Notes: generated by a model from the letters alone, not told the origin. DNA of 10,031 bases from Streptomyces sp. NRRL F-6131 (GCA_000719695.1 JOHN01000116.1:1-10031), one strand, 5' to 3'; shown: positions 1 to 6,607, counted from the stretch's first letter. Numbers and translations: made by a program.

Positions 1-43
1 GGGCGGCCGGCACGGCGGGAGCGGTGGCGGGGGTCGTCGTCAT
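1..43 (-). CDS. 5' end of a truncated minus-strand gene, product unknown
   Basis: An ATG (CAT at 41-43 on the plus strand) opens a minus-strand frame reading MTTTPATAPAVPAA up to the window edge. A strong Shine-Dalgarno sequence, GGAGGG (plus 51-56), lies 7 nt upstream, which is the main support. The Thr/Ala/Pro-rich opening is typical of streptomycete N-termini but does not identify a family. The gene follows the L,D-transpeptidase in the same direction across a gap of about 120 bp. Only 14 residues are visible, so no function can be assigned, and a chance start cannot be excluded. Confidence 0.5.
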   Translation of the reverse strand, partial: MTTTPATAPAVPAA

Positions 44-100
44 GCCCCCACCCTCCCGCCACGGCCCCCGGGAGTCCGGCGGTTTTCGGCCGTCGCGCTC

Positions 101-116
101 GCCGCCCGCGGGCGGC
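101..116. terminator. 16-bp perfect palindrome, possible terminator of the L,D-transpeptidase gene
   Basis: GCCGCCCG is followed directly by its reverse complement CGGGCGGC. It lies 48 bp beyond the stop codon of the L,D-transpeptidase and before the next minus-strand start. No T-run follows. With no spacer between the arms, the RNA hairpin would lose some central pairs. A terminator role is an inference from position. Confidence 0.3.
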
Positions 117-120
117 CGGT

Positions 121-141
121 GGTCGGCGGTCGGCGGTCGCC
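121..141. repeat. three tandem heptamers GGTCGGC
   Basis: GGTCGGC occurs twice (121-127 and 128-134), followed by GGTCGCC (135-141, one mismatch). It is a short tandem repeat in the gap after the L,D-transpeptidase gene, with no evident function. Confidence 0.6.
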
Positions 142-163
142 GGGAACCGCGCGGCCGGGAGGG

Positions 164-1462
164 TCAGACGGCGCTGCCGGCCTTCCAGGAAGCCCAGTCC
201 ATGTTCCAGCCGTTCAGGCCGTTGGACGGCACGACGGTCTTGTCGCCGGAGTTCACGACCTCGACCACGTCGCCGATGATCGAGCTCTTGAAGAACTTGT
301 AGCCGTCCGCGTTGGCGTCCTGACCGCCCTTGACGTCGCGCAGGCCGACACAGCCGTGGCTGGTGTTCTGGCTGCCGAAGGTCGACGCCGGGGACCAGTA
401 GTTGCCGTGGATGAAGGTGCCGGAGGTGCTGAGCCGCTGGGCGTGCGGCACGTCCGGGATGTCGTACTCGCTGCCGAGGCCGACGGTCTGCGAGTTCATC
501 CGGGTCTGCTGGTACTGCTCGGTGATCACCATCCTGCCGCCCCAGGTGCGGAACTCCGGCGAGCCGCCGGAGATCGCGTAGACGGCGCTGACCTGGCCGT
601 CGGTGGTGACGGTGAGCTTCTTGGTGGCGAGGTCGGCGACGCTGGTCTGGGCGCGGCCGACGGTGAAGCGGACGTCCTTGGACTGGGTGCCGTAGACGCC
701 CTTGGCGCCCTGGACGTCCTTGAGGCGGAGCTGGAGGGTCACCTTGGTGCCCTTGGCCCAGTACTCCTGCGGGCGGAAGTCGAGGCGGGTGCTGGAGAAC
801 CAGTGTCCGACGATCTCGACGCCCGGCTCGGCGGTGACGGTGATCGCCTGCTGGACGGCCTTGCGGTCGGTGATCGGCTTGCTGAAGTTGATCGAGACCG
901 GCATGCCGACGCCGACGACCGAGCCGTCCTCGGGGGTGAAGTAGCCCACGAAGGTGTTGGCCGGGGTCGCCGTGGTGAAGACGGCGTTGGCGTCGGCCTC
1001 CAGCTTGTCCTTGTCGACGGCGGCCGCGGCCACCGTGTACTTGGTGCCGCTGGCCGGGGAGGTGGCGGAGGTCCAGACGGTGCCGTCGTCGGACAGCTGT
1101 CCGGCCAGCGTCTTGCCGGTGGAGTCGGTGACCTTGACCGTGGTGAGGGTGCCGCCGGCGACGGCGACCCGGACCGGCTCGCTGAAGCCGGCCGCGGTGG
1201 TGCCGTCGGCCGGGGTCACGGTGATCACGGCGGCGGAGGTCTTCGGGGTGCTGGTGGCGCTCGGGGTGGGCTGTCCGGTGCCCCCACCGGTGCCGCCGGC
1301 TCCGCCGGTACCGGTCCCGCCGGTCCCGGCGCCGGTGTCGGCGCTCTTGGTGTCGTCGCAGGCCGCCACCAGCAGCACCGGGGCGCCTATCAGACCGGCC
1401 AGTACGCCGCGCCGGCTCCACATGCTCGCGGCCGTCCGGCCCCGACCTTCCCGTGCCGTCAC
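164..1462 (-). CDS. L,D-transpeptidase lipoprotein (Ig-like plus YkuD domains)
   Basis: The enzyme is expected to form 3-3 (Dap-Dap) peptidoglycan cross-links outside the membrane. With the start used here it has 432 residues. After a basic N-terminus with an Arg-Arg pair (SRRGVLAG, Tat-like) comes a hydrophobic stretch ending in lipobox LVAAC, so Cys35 should be lipidated. A Gly/Thr/Pro-rich linker (about 40-77) precedes two Ig-like regions (about 78-170 and 171-270). The C-terminal YkuD domain carries HGNYW (His352) and SHGCVGL (His369, catalytic Cys371). A Trp-rich tail ends in WKAGSAV, as in many streptomycete homologues. I chose GTG at 1462 because AGGGAG (plus 1471-1476) lies 8 nt upstream of it. 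GTG at 1471 and ATG at 1423 are in-frame alternatives; the ATG lacks a good SD. The family call is firm; the cross-linking role rests on family knowledge. Confidence 0.94.
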   Translation of the reverse strand: MTAREGRGRTAASMWSRRGVLAGLIGAPVLLVAACDDTKSADTGAGTGGTGTGGAGGTGGGTGQPTPSATSTPKTSAAVITVTPADGTTAAGFSEPVRVAVAGGTLTTVKVTDSTGKTLAGQLSDDGTVWTSATSPASGTKYTVAAAAVDKDKLEADANAVFTTATPANTFVGYFTPEDGSVVGVGMPVSINFSKPITDRKAVQQAITVTAEPGVEIVGHWFSSTRLDFRPQEYWAKGTKVTLQLRLKDVQGAKGVYGTQSKDVRFTVGRAQTSVADLATKKLTVTTDGQVSAVYAISGGSPEFRTWGGRMVITEQYQQTRMNSQTVGLGSEYDIPDVPHAQRLSTSGTFIHGNYWSPASTFGSQNTSHGCVGLRDVKGGQDANADGYKFFKSSIIGDVVEVVNSGDKTVVPSNGLNGWNMDWASWKAGSAV

Positions 1463-1503
1463 GTCGCCCACTCCCTGCTGCTCATTCGGGCATTACGGAT
1501 ACA

Positions 1504-1531
1504 GAAACGCAATCCGTGCGTTCACGGTTCC
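1504..1531 (-). promoter_or_regulatory. candidate ECF-sigma promoter of the L,D-transpeptidase gene
   Basis: On the minus strand GGAACC (1531-1526), a 16-nt spacer and CGTTTC (1509-1504) match the general ECF pattern of a GGAAC-type -35 and a CGT-containing -10. Transcription would start near 1497, giving a leader of about 35 nt before the GTG at 1462. No HrdB-like TTGACR/TANNNT pair stands out in this gap. Two overlapping small dyads lie here: AACGCA-N5-TGCGTT (1506-1522) and CCGTG-N4-CACGG (1514-1527). Assignment to an envelope-stress sigma such as SigE is inference. Confidence 0.45.
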
Positions 1532-1586
1532 ACCATCAACGGCTTGCGATCGTATGAGAAGACGAAACCATGCGCCAAATATGGAC

Positions 1587-1621
1587 AAAACGCCCGGCCT
1601 GCGGGCAGCAGACCAGGCGTT
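1587..1621 (-). terminator. intrinsic terminator of the small acidic protein gene
   Basis: Plus-strand arms 1589-1602 (AACGCCCGGCCTGC) and 1608-1621 (GCAGACCAGGCGTT) form, in the minus-strand RNA, a 14-bp stem with two G-U pairs and a 5-nt loop. The stem runs into UUUU. It begins 22 nt after the stop codon of the 1644-1982 gene and insulates the L,D-transpeptidase gene from it. Confidence 0.85.
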
Positions 1622-1643
1622 CACCGTCAGTGGCGGGCGAGCG

Positions 1644-1982
1644 CTACTCCGCGGACTCCTCCACCGCGTACTCGTCCCACTCGTCGCTCTCGGGGTCGAA
1701 GTCGGTCTTCGCCGACTCCCAGGTCGCCGAGGCGAGCTCGACCCCCGGGACGTCGCCGAGCAGCGCCACCGGGTCGATGAAGTGGGCGAGCGAGCCCGAC
1801 GGGTCCACCTCGATGGCCTCGACGGACTGCGCGCGCTCGTCGTCGTCGAGGTACTCGTCCCCGGCCACCTGCTCCAGGGCCGCCGCCTTGAGGGCGCCCT
1901 CGTCGGTGATCTCGGCGATGAGCTCGATGACGAGCCGGACGTAGTGCGGGCTGTCCTGGCCGGTCGTGTCAGTGCTGGTCAT
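1644..1982 (-). CDS. small acidic conserved hypothetical protein
   Basis: This is a 112-residue protein without signal peptide or membrane segment. The N-terminal half (SPHYVRLVIELIAEITDEGA onward) looks helical. The C-terminal part is strongly acidic, ending DFDPESDEWDEYAVEESAE. I recall similar small proteins in Streptomyces genomes but know no function, and I see no catalytic motif. The ATG start at 1982 has no convincing Shine-Dalgarno sequence. Instead a -10-like TAGGCT lies exactly 6 nt upstream, which would place the transcript start at or next to the ATG, so the mRNA is probably leaderless. A hairpin-plus-U-run terminator follows the stop closely, so the gene appears monocistronic. 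Coding status is supported by codon-position GC bias and the clean terminator. The product is probably cytosolic. Confidence 0.8.
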   Translation of the reverse strand: MTSTDTTGQDSPHYVRLVIELIAEITDEGALKAAALEQVAGDEYLDDDERAQSVEAIEVDPSGSLAHFIDPVALLGDVPGVELASATWESAKTDFDPESDEWDEYAVEESAE

Positions 1983-1988
1983 GCGCCG

Positions 1989-1994
1989 AGCCTA
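1989..1994 (-). promoter_or_regulatory. -10 box TAGGCT for a likely leaderless transcript
   Basis: The minus strand reads CCGTAGGCTCGGCGCATG (plus 1997-1980), with TAGGCT 6 nt before the ATG. TANNNT is the streptomycete housekeeping -10 pattern, and this spacing puts the start point at about the A of ATG. No TTGACR -35 is visible. Confidence 0.5.
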
Positions 1995-2001
1995 CGGGAT
2001 C

Positions 2002-2018
2002 CCGCCCGCCGCGGGCGG
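2002..2018. repeat. 17-bp palindrome upstream of the leaderless gene
   Basis: CCGCCCGC (2002-2009), a single C, then GCGGGCGG (2011-2018). Relative to the TAGGCT box it covers the spacer and the expected -35 position, so it could be an operator. It may equally be a GC-rich chance dyad. Confidence 0.4.
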
Positions 2019-2033
2019 TCGGAGAAAGGCAGC

Positions 2034-2066
2034 GGGGCCGGTCCCCCCTGAGGAGGGACCGGCCCC
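2034..2066. terminator. 12-bp perfect hairpin, probable terminator-type element
   Basis: GGGGCCGGTCCC (2034-2045) and GGGACCGGCCCC (2055-2066) pair perfectly around a 9-nt loop. No T-run follows on either strand, which is common for streptomycete terminators. The most natural role is to stop minus-strand transcription before the 1982 start; it lies about 420 bp beyond the cystathionine beta-synthase stop codon. Confidence 0.5.
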
Positions 2067-2078
2067 ACCGCCTCCGCC

Positions 2079-2100
2079 CGGCTCCCCCACCCGGGAGCCG
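2079..2100. repeat. 8-bp hairpin adjacent to the 2034-2066 hairpin
   Basis: CGGCTCCC (2079-2086) and GGGAGCCG (2093-2100) pair around a 6-nt loop. It sits 12 nt from the preceding hairpin, giving a tandem stem-loop arrangement. Confidence 0.5.
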
Positions 2101-2447
2101 TGCGGATGCGCCAGTCGGCGCGGTCGCCCGGGGAGCCGCCTCACCCTGGCAGCCGGCCGGAGCCGGGCAGGGGCGGGACGACGGCGTCTCCACGGGCAGG
2201 GACACCACCGGCCGGGTCAGGACCGACCGTCGTGCCCGAGACGGACCGTGCCGCCGGGGAGCCGCTCCCGGTCGGTCACCGCCGTCTCGTTCGGCGTCTT
2301 GCCGTGTGCACAACCATGCCGCAGCCGTGTTAAGCCCGTGCTGCACGGAGATGACGCCGGTGTACCGGTTCGCCCGGAAACGGAACCTCCGCCGTACGGA
2401 TCCCCGGCCGCCGGACGCCCGGCCACGGAGCGCCCGGCCGTCGGGCC

Positions 2448-2478
2448 GTCAGCCGCCGGGTCGGGGAAGGCGGCTGAC
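2448..2478 (-). terminator. terminator of cystathionine beta-synthase
   Basis: GTCAGCCGCC (2448-2457) and GGCGGCTGAC (2469-2478) form a perfect 10-bp stem with an 11-nt loop. It starts 6 nt beyond the TGA stop of the minus-strand gene. There is no U-run. Confidence 0.7.
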
Positions 2479-2484
2479 CCCGGC

Positions 2485-3888
2485 TCAGTGACCGGCGCGG
2501 CTGCCGGTCAGGAAGCCCAGCAGGTCCTGGCGGGTGACGATGCCCTGCGGCTTGCCCTCCACCAGCACCACCGCGGCGTCGGCCTTCTCCAGCACCGACA
2601 TCAGGTTGGTGACGGTCTCGCCCGAGCCGACCACCGGCAGCGGCTTGGACATCACCTTGTCCAGCGTGTCGGTCAGCTGGATGTCGCCCGCGAAGACGCC
2701 CTCCAGCAGCAGCTTCTCCACCACCGAGCCGATCACCTCGCCGGCCATGATGTCCGGGTGACCGGCGCCCGGCGAGACCACCGGCATCTGCGAGACGCCG
2801 TACTCGCGCAGCACCCGCACCGCCTCGTTGACGGTCTCGTTGGGGTGCATGTGGACGAACTGCGGGATGCCCTCGTGCTCGATGGCGTCCTTGCGGGCCA
2901 GCACCTCGCCGATGTGCGCCTCGTCGGTGGCGGACGGCAGGAAGCCGTAGTCGGCCATCCAGTCGTCGTTGAAGATCTTCGAGAGGTAGCCGCGGCCGCC
3001 GTCCGGCAGCAGCACCACGACGACGTCGTCCGGACCGAGGTCGCGCGCCACCTCCAGCGCGGCGACGACCGCCATGCCGCAGGAGCCGCCGACCAGCAGG
3101 CCCTCCTCCTTGGCCAGGCGGCGGGTCATCTGGAAGGAGTCCTTGTCGGAGACGGCGACGATGCCGTCCGCGACACCGCGGTCGTAGGCGGTCGGCCAGA
3201 AGTCCTCACCGACGCCCTCGACCAGGTACGGCCGGCCGGTGCCGCCCGAGTAGACCGAGCCCTCCGGGTCGGCGCCGATCACCTTGACCTTGCCGCCGGA
3301 GACCTCCTTCAGGTAGTTGCCGGTGCCGGAGATGGTGCCGCCGGTGCCGACGCCCGCCACGAAGTGGGTGATCCGCCCGTCGGTCTGCTCCCAGAGCTCG
3401 GGACCGGTGGAGTGGTAGTGCGAGGCCGGGTTGTCGGCGTTGGAGTACTGGTCCGGCTTCCAGGCGTTCGGGGTCTCGCGGACCAGGCGGTCCGAGACGT
3501 TGTAGTAGGAGTCCGGGTGCTCGGGGGCGACGGCGGTCGGGCAGACGACCACCTCGGCGCCGTACGCGCGCAGGGTGTTGATCTTGTCGGTGGACACCTT
3601 GTCGGGACAGACGAAGATGCACTTGTAGCCCTTCTGCTGGGCCACGATCGCCAGACCGACACCGGTGTTGCCGGAGGTCGGCTCGACGATGGTGCCGCCG
3701 GGCTTCAGGGCGCCGGAGGCCTCGGCGGCCTCGATCATGCGCATCGCGATGCGGTCCTTCACCGAGCCGCCGGGGTTGAAGTACTCGACCTTGGCGAGCA
3801 CGGTGGCGCTGATCCCCTCGGTGACCTTGTTCAGCTTGACCAGCGGCGTGTTGCCGACCAGGTCGATGATCGAGTTGTGGTACCGCAC
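2485..3888 (-). CDS. cbs: cystathionine beta-synthase (PLP enzyme with C-terminal CBS domain pair)
   Basis: This cytosolic enzyme condenses homocysteine with serine (or an activated serine) to cystathionine, the first step of transsulfuration to cysteine. With the GTG start at 3888 it has 467 residues. SD GGGAGGA lies 5 nt upstream, and the protein opens MRYHNSIIDLVGNTPLVKLN. The fold-type II catalytic domain (about 1-315) shows GGSVKDR with PLP lysine Lys44, the TSGNTG loop (71-76), phosphate-binding GTGGT (181-185) and GGSCG (267-271). PDGGRGYLSKIFNDDWM (295-311) favours cystathionine beta-synthase over O-acetylserine sulfhydrylase, as do the two CBS domains (about 343-395 and 410-463). The heme-binding N-terminal extension of the human enzyme is absent. 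The frame stays open to 3984, but that extension is Arg/Gly-rich and lacks an SD. The gene stands alone, divergent from the SGNH hydrolase. Allosteric control through the CBS pair is family knowledge, not shown here. Confidence 0.95.
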   Translation of the reverse strand: MRYHNSIIDLVGNTPLVKLNKVTEGISATVLAKVEYFNPGGSVKDRIAMRMIEAAEASGALKPGGTIVEPTSGNTGVGLAIVAQQKGYKCIFVCPDKVSTDKINTLRAYGAEVVVCPTAVAPEHPDSYYNVSDRLVRETPNAWKPDQYSNADNPASHYHSTGPELWEQTDGRITHFVAGVGTGGTISGTGNYLKEVSGGKVKVIGADPEGSVYSGGTGRPYLVEGVGEDFWPTAYDRGVADGIVAVSDKDSFQMTRRLAKEEGLLVGGSCGMAVVAALEVARDLGPDDVVVVLLPDGGRGYLSKIFNDDWMADYGFLPSATDEAHIGEVLARKDAIEHEGIPQFVHMHPNETVNEAVRVLREYGVSQMPVVSPGAGHPDIMAGEVIGSVVEKLLLEGVFAGDIQLTDTLDKVMSKPLPVVGSGETVTNLMSVLEKADAAVVLVEGKPQGIVTRQDLLGFLTGSRAGH

Positions 3889-3929
3889 GGGGGTCCTCCC
3901 GGTCTGTGGGCGTGCTTTCGGTACTGCAA

Positions 3930-3935
3930 AGCCTA
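3930..3935 (-). promoter_or_regulatory. possible -10 box TAGGCT for cystathionine beta-synthase
   Basis: TAGGCT on the minus strand would start transcription near 3923, giving a leader of about 35 nt before the GTG at 3888. The expected -35 position reads CCGCCG, which is not a match, so support is weak. The rest of the 193-bp divergent gap (3889-4081) holds an 8-bp palindrome GTGTACAC (4021-4028). It shows no clear plus-strand promoter for the SGNH hydrolase. Confidence 0.3.
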
Positions 3936-4081
3936 GGCCGTACCAGCGGCCCCGGCGGGCCCGTGCGCCCCACGAACGGCCCACCCCCGTCGTAGGCCGT
4001 GCCCAACGCGGGTATTAGGGGTGTACACGCATCGGGAACGGCCCCCGCCGGGGTGGCACGAGGACGCGAAGGGGGCACCGG

Positions 4082-5203
4082 ATGCCAGGGGCACAGGAGT
4101 CGAGGGCCCGGGTGGCCCGCCGGATCGCCACCGCGGCGGCGTACGGCGGCGGCGGGCTCGGGGTGCTGGGCGTGGGGCTGGTGGGCCTGCTGCTGACCGA
4201 GAGCAGGCTGGCCGTGCAGGCCATCGGCATCCTGGAGGGCGCCCCGCCCAAGGCCGACGGCGTCTACGGCGAGGCCTTCGCCGACACCGCGGCCGCGCCG
4301 CAGCCGCCGCTGGTGCTGGCCTTCCTGGGCGACTCCACCGCCGCCGGCCTGGGGGTGCTGCGGGCCAGGGAGACCCCGGGCGCGCTGCTCGCCGCCGGTC
4401 TCGCCTCGGTCGCCGAGCGCCCGGTCCGACTGGTCAACGTGGCGTTCTCCGGCGGCCGCTCCGGCGACCTGGCCGGTCAGCTGGAGCAGGCCCTGCCGCA
4501 CCGCCCCGACATCGCCGTGATCATGGTCGGCGCCAATGACGTGACCCGGCACAGCCCGGCCCAGCTCGCGGTGCGCCAGCTCGGCGAGACGGTCGCCGCG
4601 CTGCGCGCCGCCGGCTGCGAGGTGGTGGTCGGCACCTGCCCCGACCTGGGGACCATCAAGCCGGTCCGCCCGCCGCTGCGCTGGGTGGCCCGCCGGGTCA
4701 GCCGCCAGTTGGCCGCCGCGCAGACCATCGCGGTGGTGGAGGCGGGCGGCCGGACGGTCTCGCTCGGCTCGCTGCTCGGCCCGGAGTTCGCGGCCCGGCC
4801 GGAGATGTTCGCCGCCGACCGCTACCACCCCTCGGCCCAGGGCTACGCGACGGCCGCGATGGCCGTGCTGCCCTCGGTCTGCGCCGCGCTGGACCTCTGG
4901 CCGCAGGAGGAGCCCGCGGACGGGACGGTCCCCGGCGGGGCGGTGCTGCCGGTGGCGGTGGCCGCCGCGGCGGCGGCCGGCCGGTCCGGCACCGAGGTGG
5001 CGGCGGTCGGCGGCGAGGACGGCGGGGCCGGGCGCTGGGCCCTGCTGCGCCACCGGCTGCGGATCGGCCTGCCGGGCGCCGGCCCGGCCGACGGGGCGCT
5101 CCACGGGGGGCTCGGAGGACCGCCGGCCGGGCCGGCCGAGGAGGGCGGACCGGCCCTCGGCAACACGTCGGCCAGCTCACACACCGGGGCGGGTGACGAC
5201 TGA
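4082..5203 (+). CDS. membrane-anchored SGNH/GDSL hydrolase
   Basis: The predicted protein is a 373-residue esterase/lipase-fold hydrolase. ATG 4082 is supported by AAGGGGG 6 nt upstream. A short basic N-terminus (RARVARR) is followed by one hydrophobic segment (about 21-40) with no clear cleavage site, suggesting an extracytoplasmic domain on a membrane anchor. The SGNH blocks appear in order: GDST (nucleophile Ser85), a Gly in FSGGRSGD (122-129), GAND (Asn152) and DRYHPSAQGY (Asp246, His249). The catalytic domain ends near 275. The last 100 or so residues are Gly/Ala/Pro/Glu-rich and probably disordered. Substrate is unknown: in this superfamily it can be an acyl ester, a lipid or a cell-wall O-acetyl group. 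The thiolase follows in the same direction after 62 bp, so read-through is possible, though the thiolase seems to have its own promoter. Confidence 0.92.
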   Translation: MPGAQESRARVARRIATAAAYGGGGLGVLGVGLVGLLLTESRLAVQAIGILEGAPPKADGVYGEAFADTAAAPQPPLVLAFLGDSTAAGLGVLRARETPGALLAAGLASVAERPVRLVNVAFSGGRSGDLAGQLEQALPHRPDIAVIMVGANDVTRHSPAQLAVRQLGETVAALRAAGCEVVVGTCPDLGTIKPVRPPLRWVARRVSRQLAAAQTIAVVEAGGRTVSLGSLLGPEFAARPEMFAADRYHPSAQGYATAAMAVLPSVCAALDLWPQEEPADGTVPGGAVLPVAVAAAAAAGRSGTEVAAVGGEDGGAGRWALLRHRLRIGLPGAGPADGALHGGLGGPPAGPAEEGGPALGNTSASSHTGAGDD

Positions 5204-5221
5204 GCTACCAGACGGTAACTT
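5193..5221 (+). promoter_or_regulatory. candidate housekeeping promoter of the thiolase gene
   Basis: GTGACG (5193-5198; five of six matches to TTGACG), a 17-nt spacer and TAACTT (5216-5221; fits TANNNT). Transcription would start near 5228, with a leader of about 38 nt. The -35 lies inside the last codons of the SGNH hydrolase gene. Confidence 0.5.
5206..5217. promoter_or_regulatory. TACC-N4-GGTA dyad overlapping the thiolase -10 box
   Basis: TACC (5206-5209) and GGTA (5214-5217) are inverted around AGAC. The right half overlaps the first two bases of the -10 box TAACTT. A short symmetric site in that place is what a repressor operator looks like; binding is inference. Confidence 0.35.
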
Positions 5222-5265
5222 TCCTCCCGGACGCCTGTCCGCCGCCACTCAGCGAGGAGCCCGCC

Positions 5266-6486
5266 ATGCCCGAAGCCGTCATCGTCAGCGCCACCCGTTC
5301 GCCGATCGGCCGGGCCTTCAAGGGCTCCCTGAAGGACGTCCGCCCGGACGACCTGACCGCGCACGTCATCCAGGCCGCGCTGGCCAAGGTGCCGCAGCTC
5401 GACCCGCGCCAGATCGACGACCTGATGCTCGGCTGCGGCCTCCCCGGCGGCGAGCAGGGCCACAACCTGGCCCGCGTCGTGGCGGTGCAGATGGGCATGG
5501 ACTACCTGCCCGGCACCACCATCACCCGCTACTGCTCCTCCTCGCTGCAGACGACCCGGATGGCGCTGCACGCGATCAAGGCCGGCGAGGGCGACGTCTT
5601 CCTGTCGGCCGGCGTGGAGACCGTCTCGCGCTCGGTCAACGGCACCTCGGACGGCATGCCGGGCACCATGAACCCGCTGTTCGACGAGGCCCAGGCGCGC
5701 ACCGCCAAGCGTGCCGAGGAGGGCGGCGGCGAGTGGCACGACCCGCGCGAGGACGGGCTGCTGCCGGACGCCTACATCGCGATGGGCCAGACCGCCGAGA
5801 ACCTCGCCGCGCTCAAGGGCATCACCCGCGCCGAACAGGACGAGTTCGGCGTCCGCTCGCAGAACCTCGCCGAGGCCGCCATCAAGGCCGGCTTCTGGGA
5901 GCGCGAGATCACCCCGGTCACCCTGCCCGACGGCACCGTGGTCAGCACCGACGACGGCCCGCGCGCGGGCGTCACCGTGGAGGGCGTCTCCGGCCTGAAG
6001 CCGGTGTTCCGCCCGGACGGCACGGTCACCGCCGGTAACTGCTGCCCGCTGAACGACGGCGCCGCCGCGCTGGTCATCATGTCCGACACCAAGGCCCGCG
6101 AGCTGGGCATCACCCCGCTCGCCCGGGTGGTCTCCACCGGCGTCAGCGCGCTCTCCCCCGAGATCATGGGCTACGGCCCGGTCGAGGCCTCGAAGCAGGC
6201 CCTGCGGCGGGCCGGCCTGTCCATCGGCGACATCGACCTGGTCGAGATCAACGAGGCCTTCGCCGCCCAGGTCATCCCGTCCTACCGGGACCTCGGCGTC
6301 GACCTGGACCGGCTGAACGTCAACGGCGGCGCGATCGCGGTCGGCCACCCCTTCGGCATGACCGGCGCCCGGATCACCACCACCCTGATCAACTCCCTCC
6401 AGTGGCACGACAAGCAGTTCGGCCTGGAGACCATGTGCGTCGGTGGCGGCCAGGGCATGGCGATGGTGCTGGAGCGCCTCAGCTGA
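5266..6486 (+). CDS. thiolase (acetyl-CoA C-acetyl/acyltransferase)
   Basis: This is a cytosolic thiolase of 406 residues, the usual family length. It catalyses reversible Claisen condensation or thiolytic cleavage of acyl-CoA thioesters. ATG 5266 has SD GAGGAG (5254-5259) with a 6-nt spacer. The N-terminus [20 protein letters not shown] is classic. The acylated nucleophile is Cys90 in [17 protein letters not shown] is the conserved loop, and [10 protein letters not shown] supplies His361. CVGGGQG supplies the general-base Cys391, so all three catalytic residues are intact. Sequence alone does not separate a degradative 3-ketoacyl-CoA thiolase (FadA-like) from a biosynthetic acetoacetyl-CoA thiolase (AtoB/PhaA-like). 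No hydratase/dehydrogenase FadB partner lies next to it, so context does not decide. It has its own candidate promoter with a dyad, and a strong terminator follows 59 bp after the stop. Confidence 0.96.
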   Translation: MPEAVIVSATRSPIGRAFKGSLKDVRPDDLTAHVIQAALAKVPQLDPRQIDDLMLGCGLPGGEQGHNLARVVAVQMGMDYLPGTTITRYCSSSLQTTRMALHAIKAGEGDVFLSAGVETVSRSVNGTSDGMPGTMNPLFDEAQARTAKRAEEGGGEWHDPREDGLLPDAYIAMGQTAENLAALKGITRAEQDEFGVRSQNLAEAAIKAGFWEREITPVTLPDGTVVSTDDGPRAGVTVEGVSGLKPVFRPDGTVTAGNCCPLNDGAAALVIMSDTKARELGITPLARVVSTGVSALSPEIMGYGPVEASKQALRRAGLSIGDIDLVEINEAFAAQVIPSYRDLGVDLDRLNVNGGAIAVGHPFGMTGARITTTLINSLQWHDKQFGLETMCVGGGQGMAMVLERLS

Positions 6487-6545
6487 CCCGCCGGTGTCAA
6501 CCCCGAAGGGTCCAGACCACCCATTTGGAGTGACACAGCGTAATT

Positions 6546-6590
6546 GAGGGCCGGATCACACCGAGAGGTCGATCCGGCCCTCTTTTCTTT
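6546..6590 (+). terminator. intrinsic terminator of the thiolase gene
   Basis: GAGGGCCGGATC (6546-6557) and GATCCGGCCCTC (6571-6582) form a perfect 12-bp stem around a 13-nt loop, followed by TTTTCTTT (6583-6590). It is the most canonical rho-independent terminator in the window. Confidence 0.93.
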
Positions 6591-6592
6591 CG

Positions 6593-6607
6593 TTTCCGGA
6601 CCGGAAA
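6593..6607. promoter_or_regulatory. 15-bp palindrome TTTCCGG-A-CCGGAAA
   Basis: Perfect 7-bp arms with a 1-nt centre, directly after the thiolase terminator T-run and about 170 bp upstream of the next gene. It resembles a dimeric-protein operator rather than an RNA hairpin. No regulator is identified. Confidence 0.4.

Larger units (their letters stand above)
1983..2484. other. 500-bp gene-free stretch rich in inverted repeats
   Basis: No open frame here has an SD, a recognisable protein or sensible codon use. The frames across it are Arg/Pro/Gly-rich shadows. It holds the leaderless promoter at its left edge, a 17-bp palindrome, hairpins at 2034-2066 and 2079-2100, a long-range pairing GACCGACC (2221-2228) with GGTCGGTC (2270-2277), and the terminator of cystathionine beta-synthase at its right edge. 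I see nothing definite in 2101-2220 or 2278-2447. A structured non-coding RNA is possible but unproven. Confidence 0.6.

Noticed and set aside
1969..2346. 125-codon minus-strand open frame in the gene-free stretch
   Set aside because: No SD, Arg/Pro/Ser-rich translation, and it overlaps the start of the better supported 1982 gene and several hairpins.
1966..3936. 656-codon plus-strand open frame antisense to cystathionine beta-synthase
   Set aside because: The composition (His/Asp/Val/Gly/Arg) is that of an antisense shadow, and the minus-strand gene has all catalytic motifs and an SD.
3889..3984. N-terminal extension of cystathionine beta-synthase to an ATG at 3984
   Set aside because: The added residues are Arg/Gly/Trp-rich with no SD at 3984, whereas GTG 3888 has GGGAGGA at 5 nt and gives the normal family N-terminus.
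3206..5104. 632-codon open frame on the minus strand across cystathionine beta-synthase and the SGNH hydrolase
   Set aside because: It overlaps two confidently identified genes out of frame or antisense, is Arg/Gly/Pro-rich, and has no family features; it is a GC-rich shadow.
4843..6408. 521-codon minus-strand open frame antisense to the thiolase
   Set aside because: It is an antisense shadow of a gene with an intact thiolase triad; no SD or recognisable domain.
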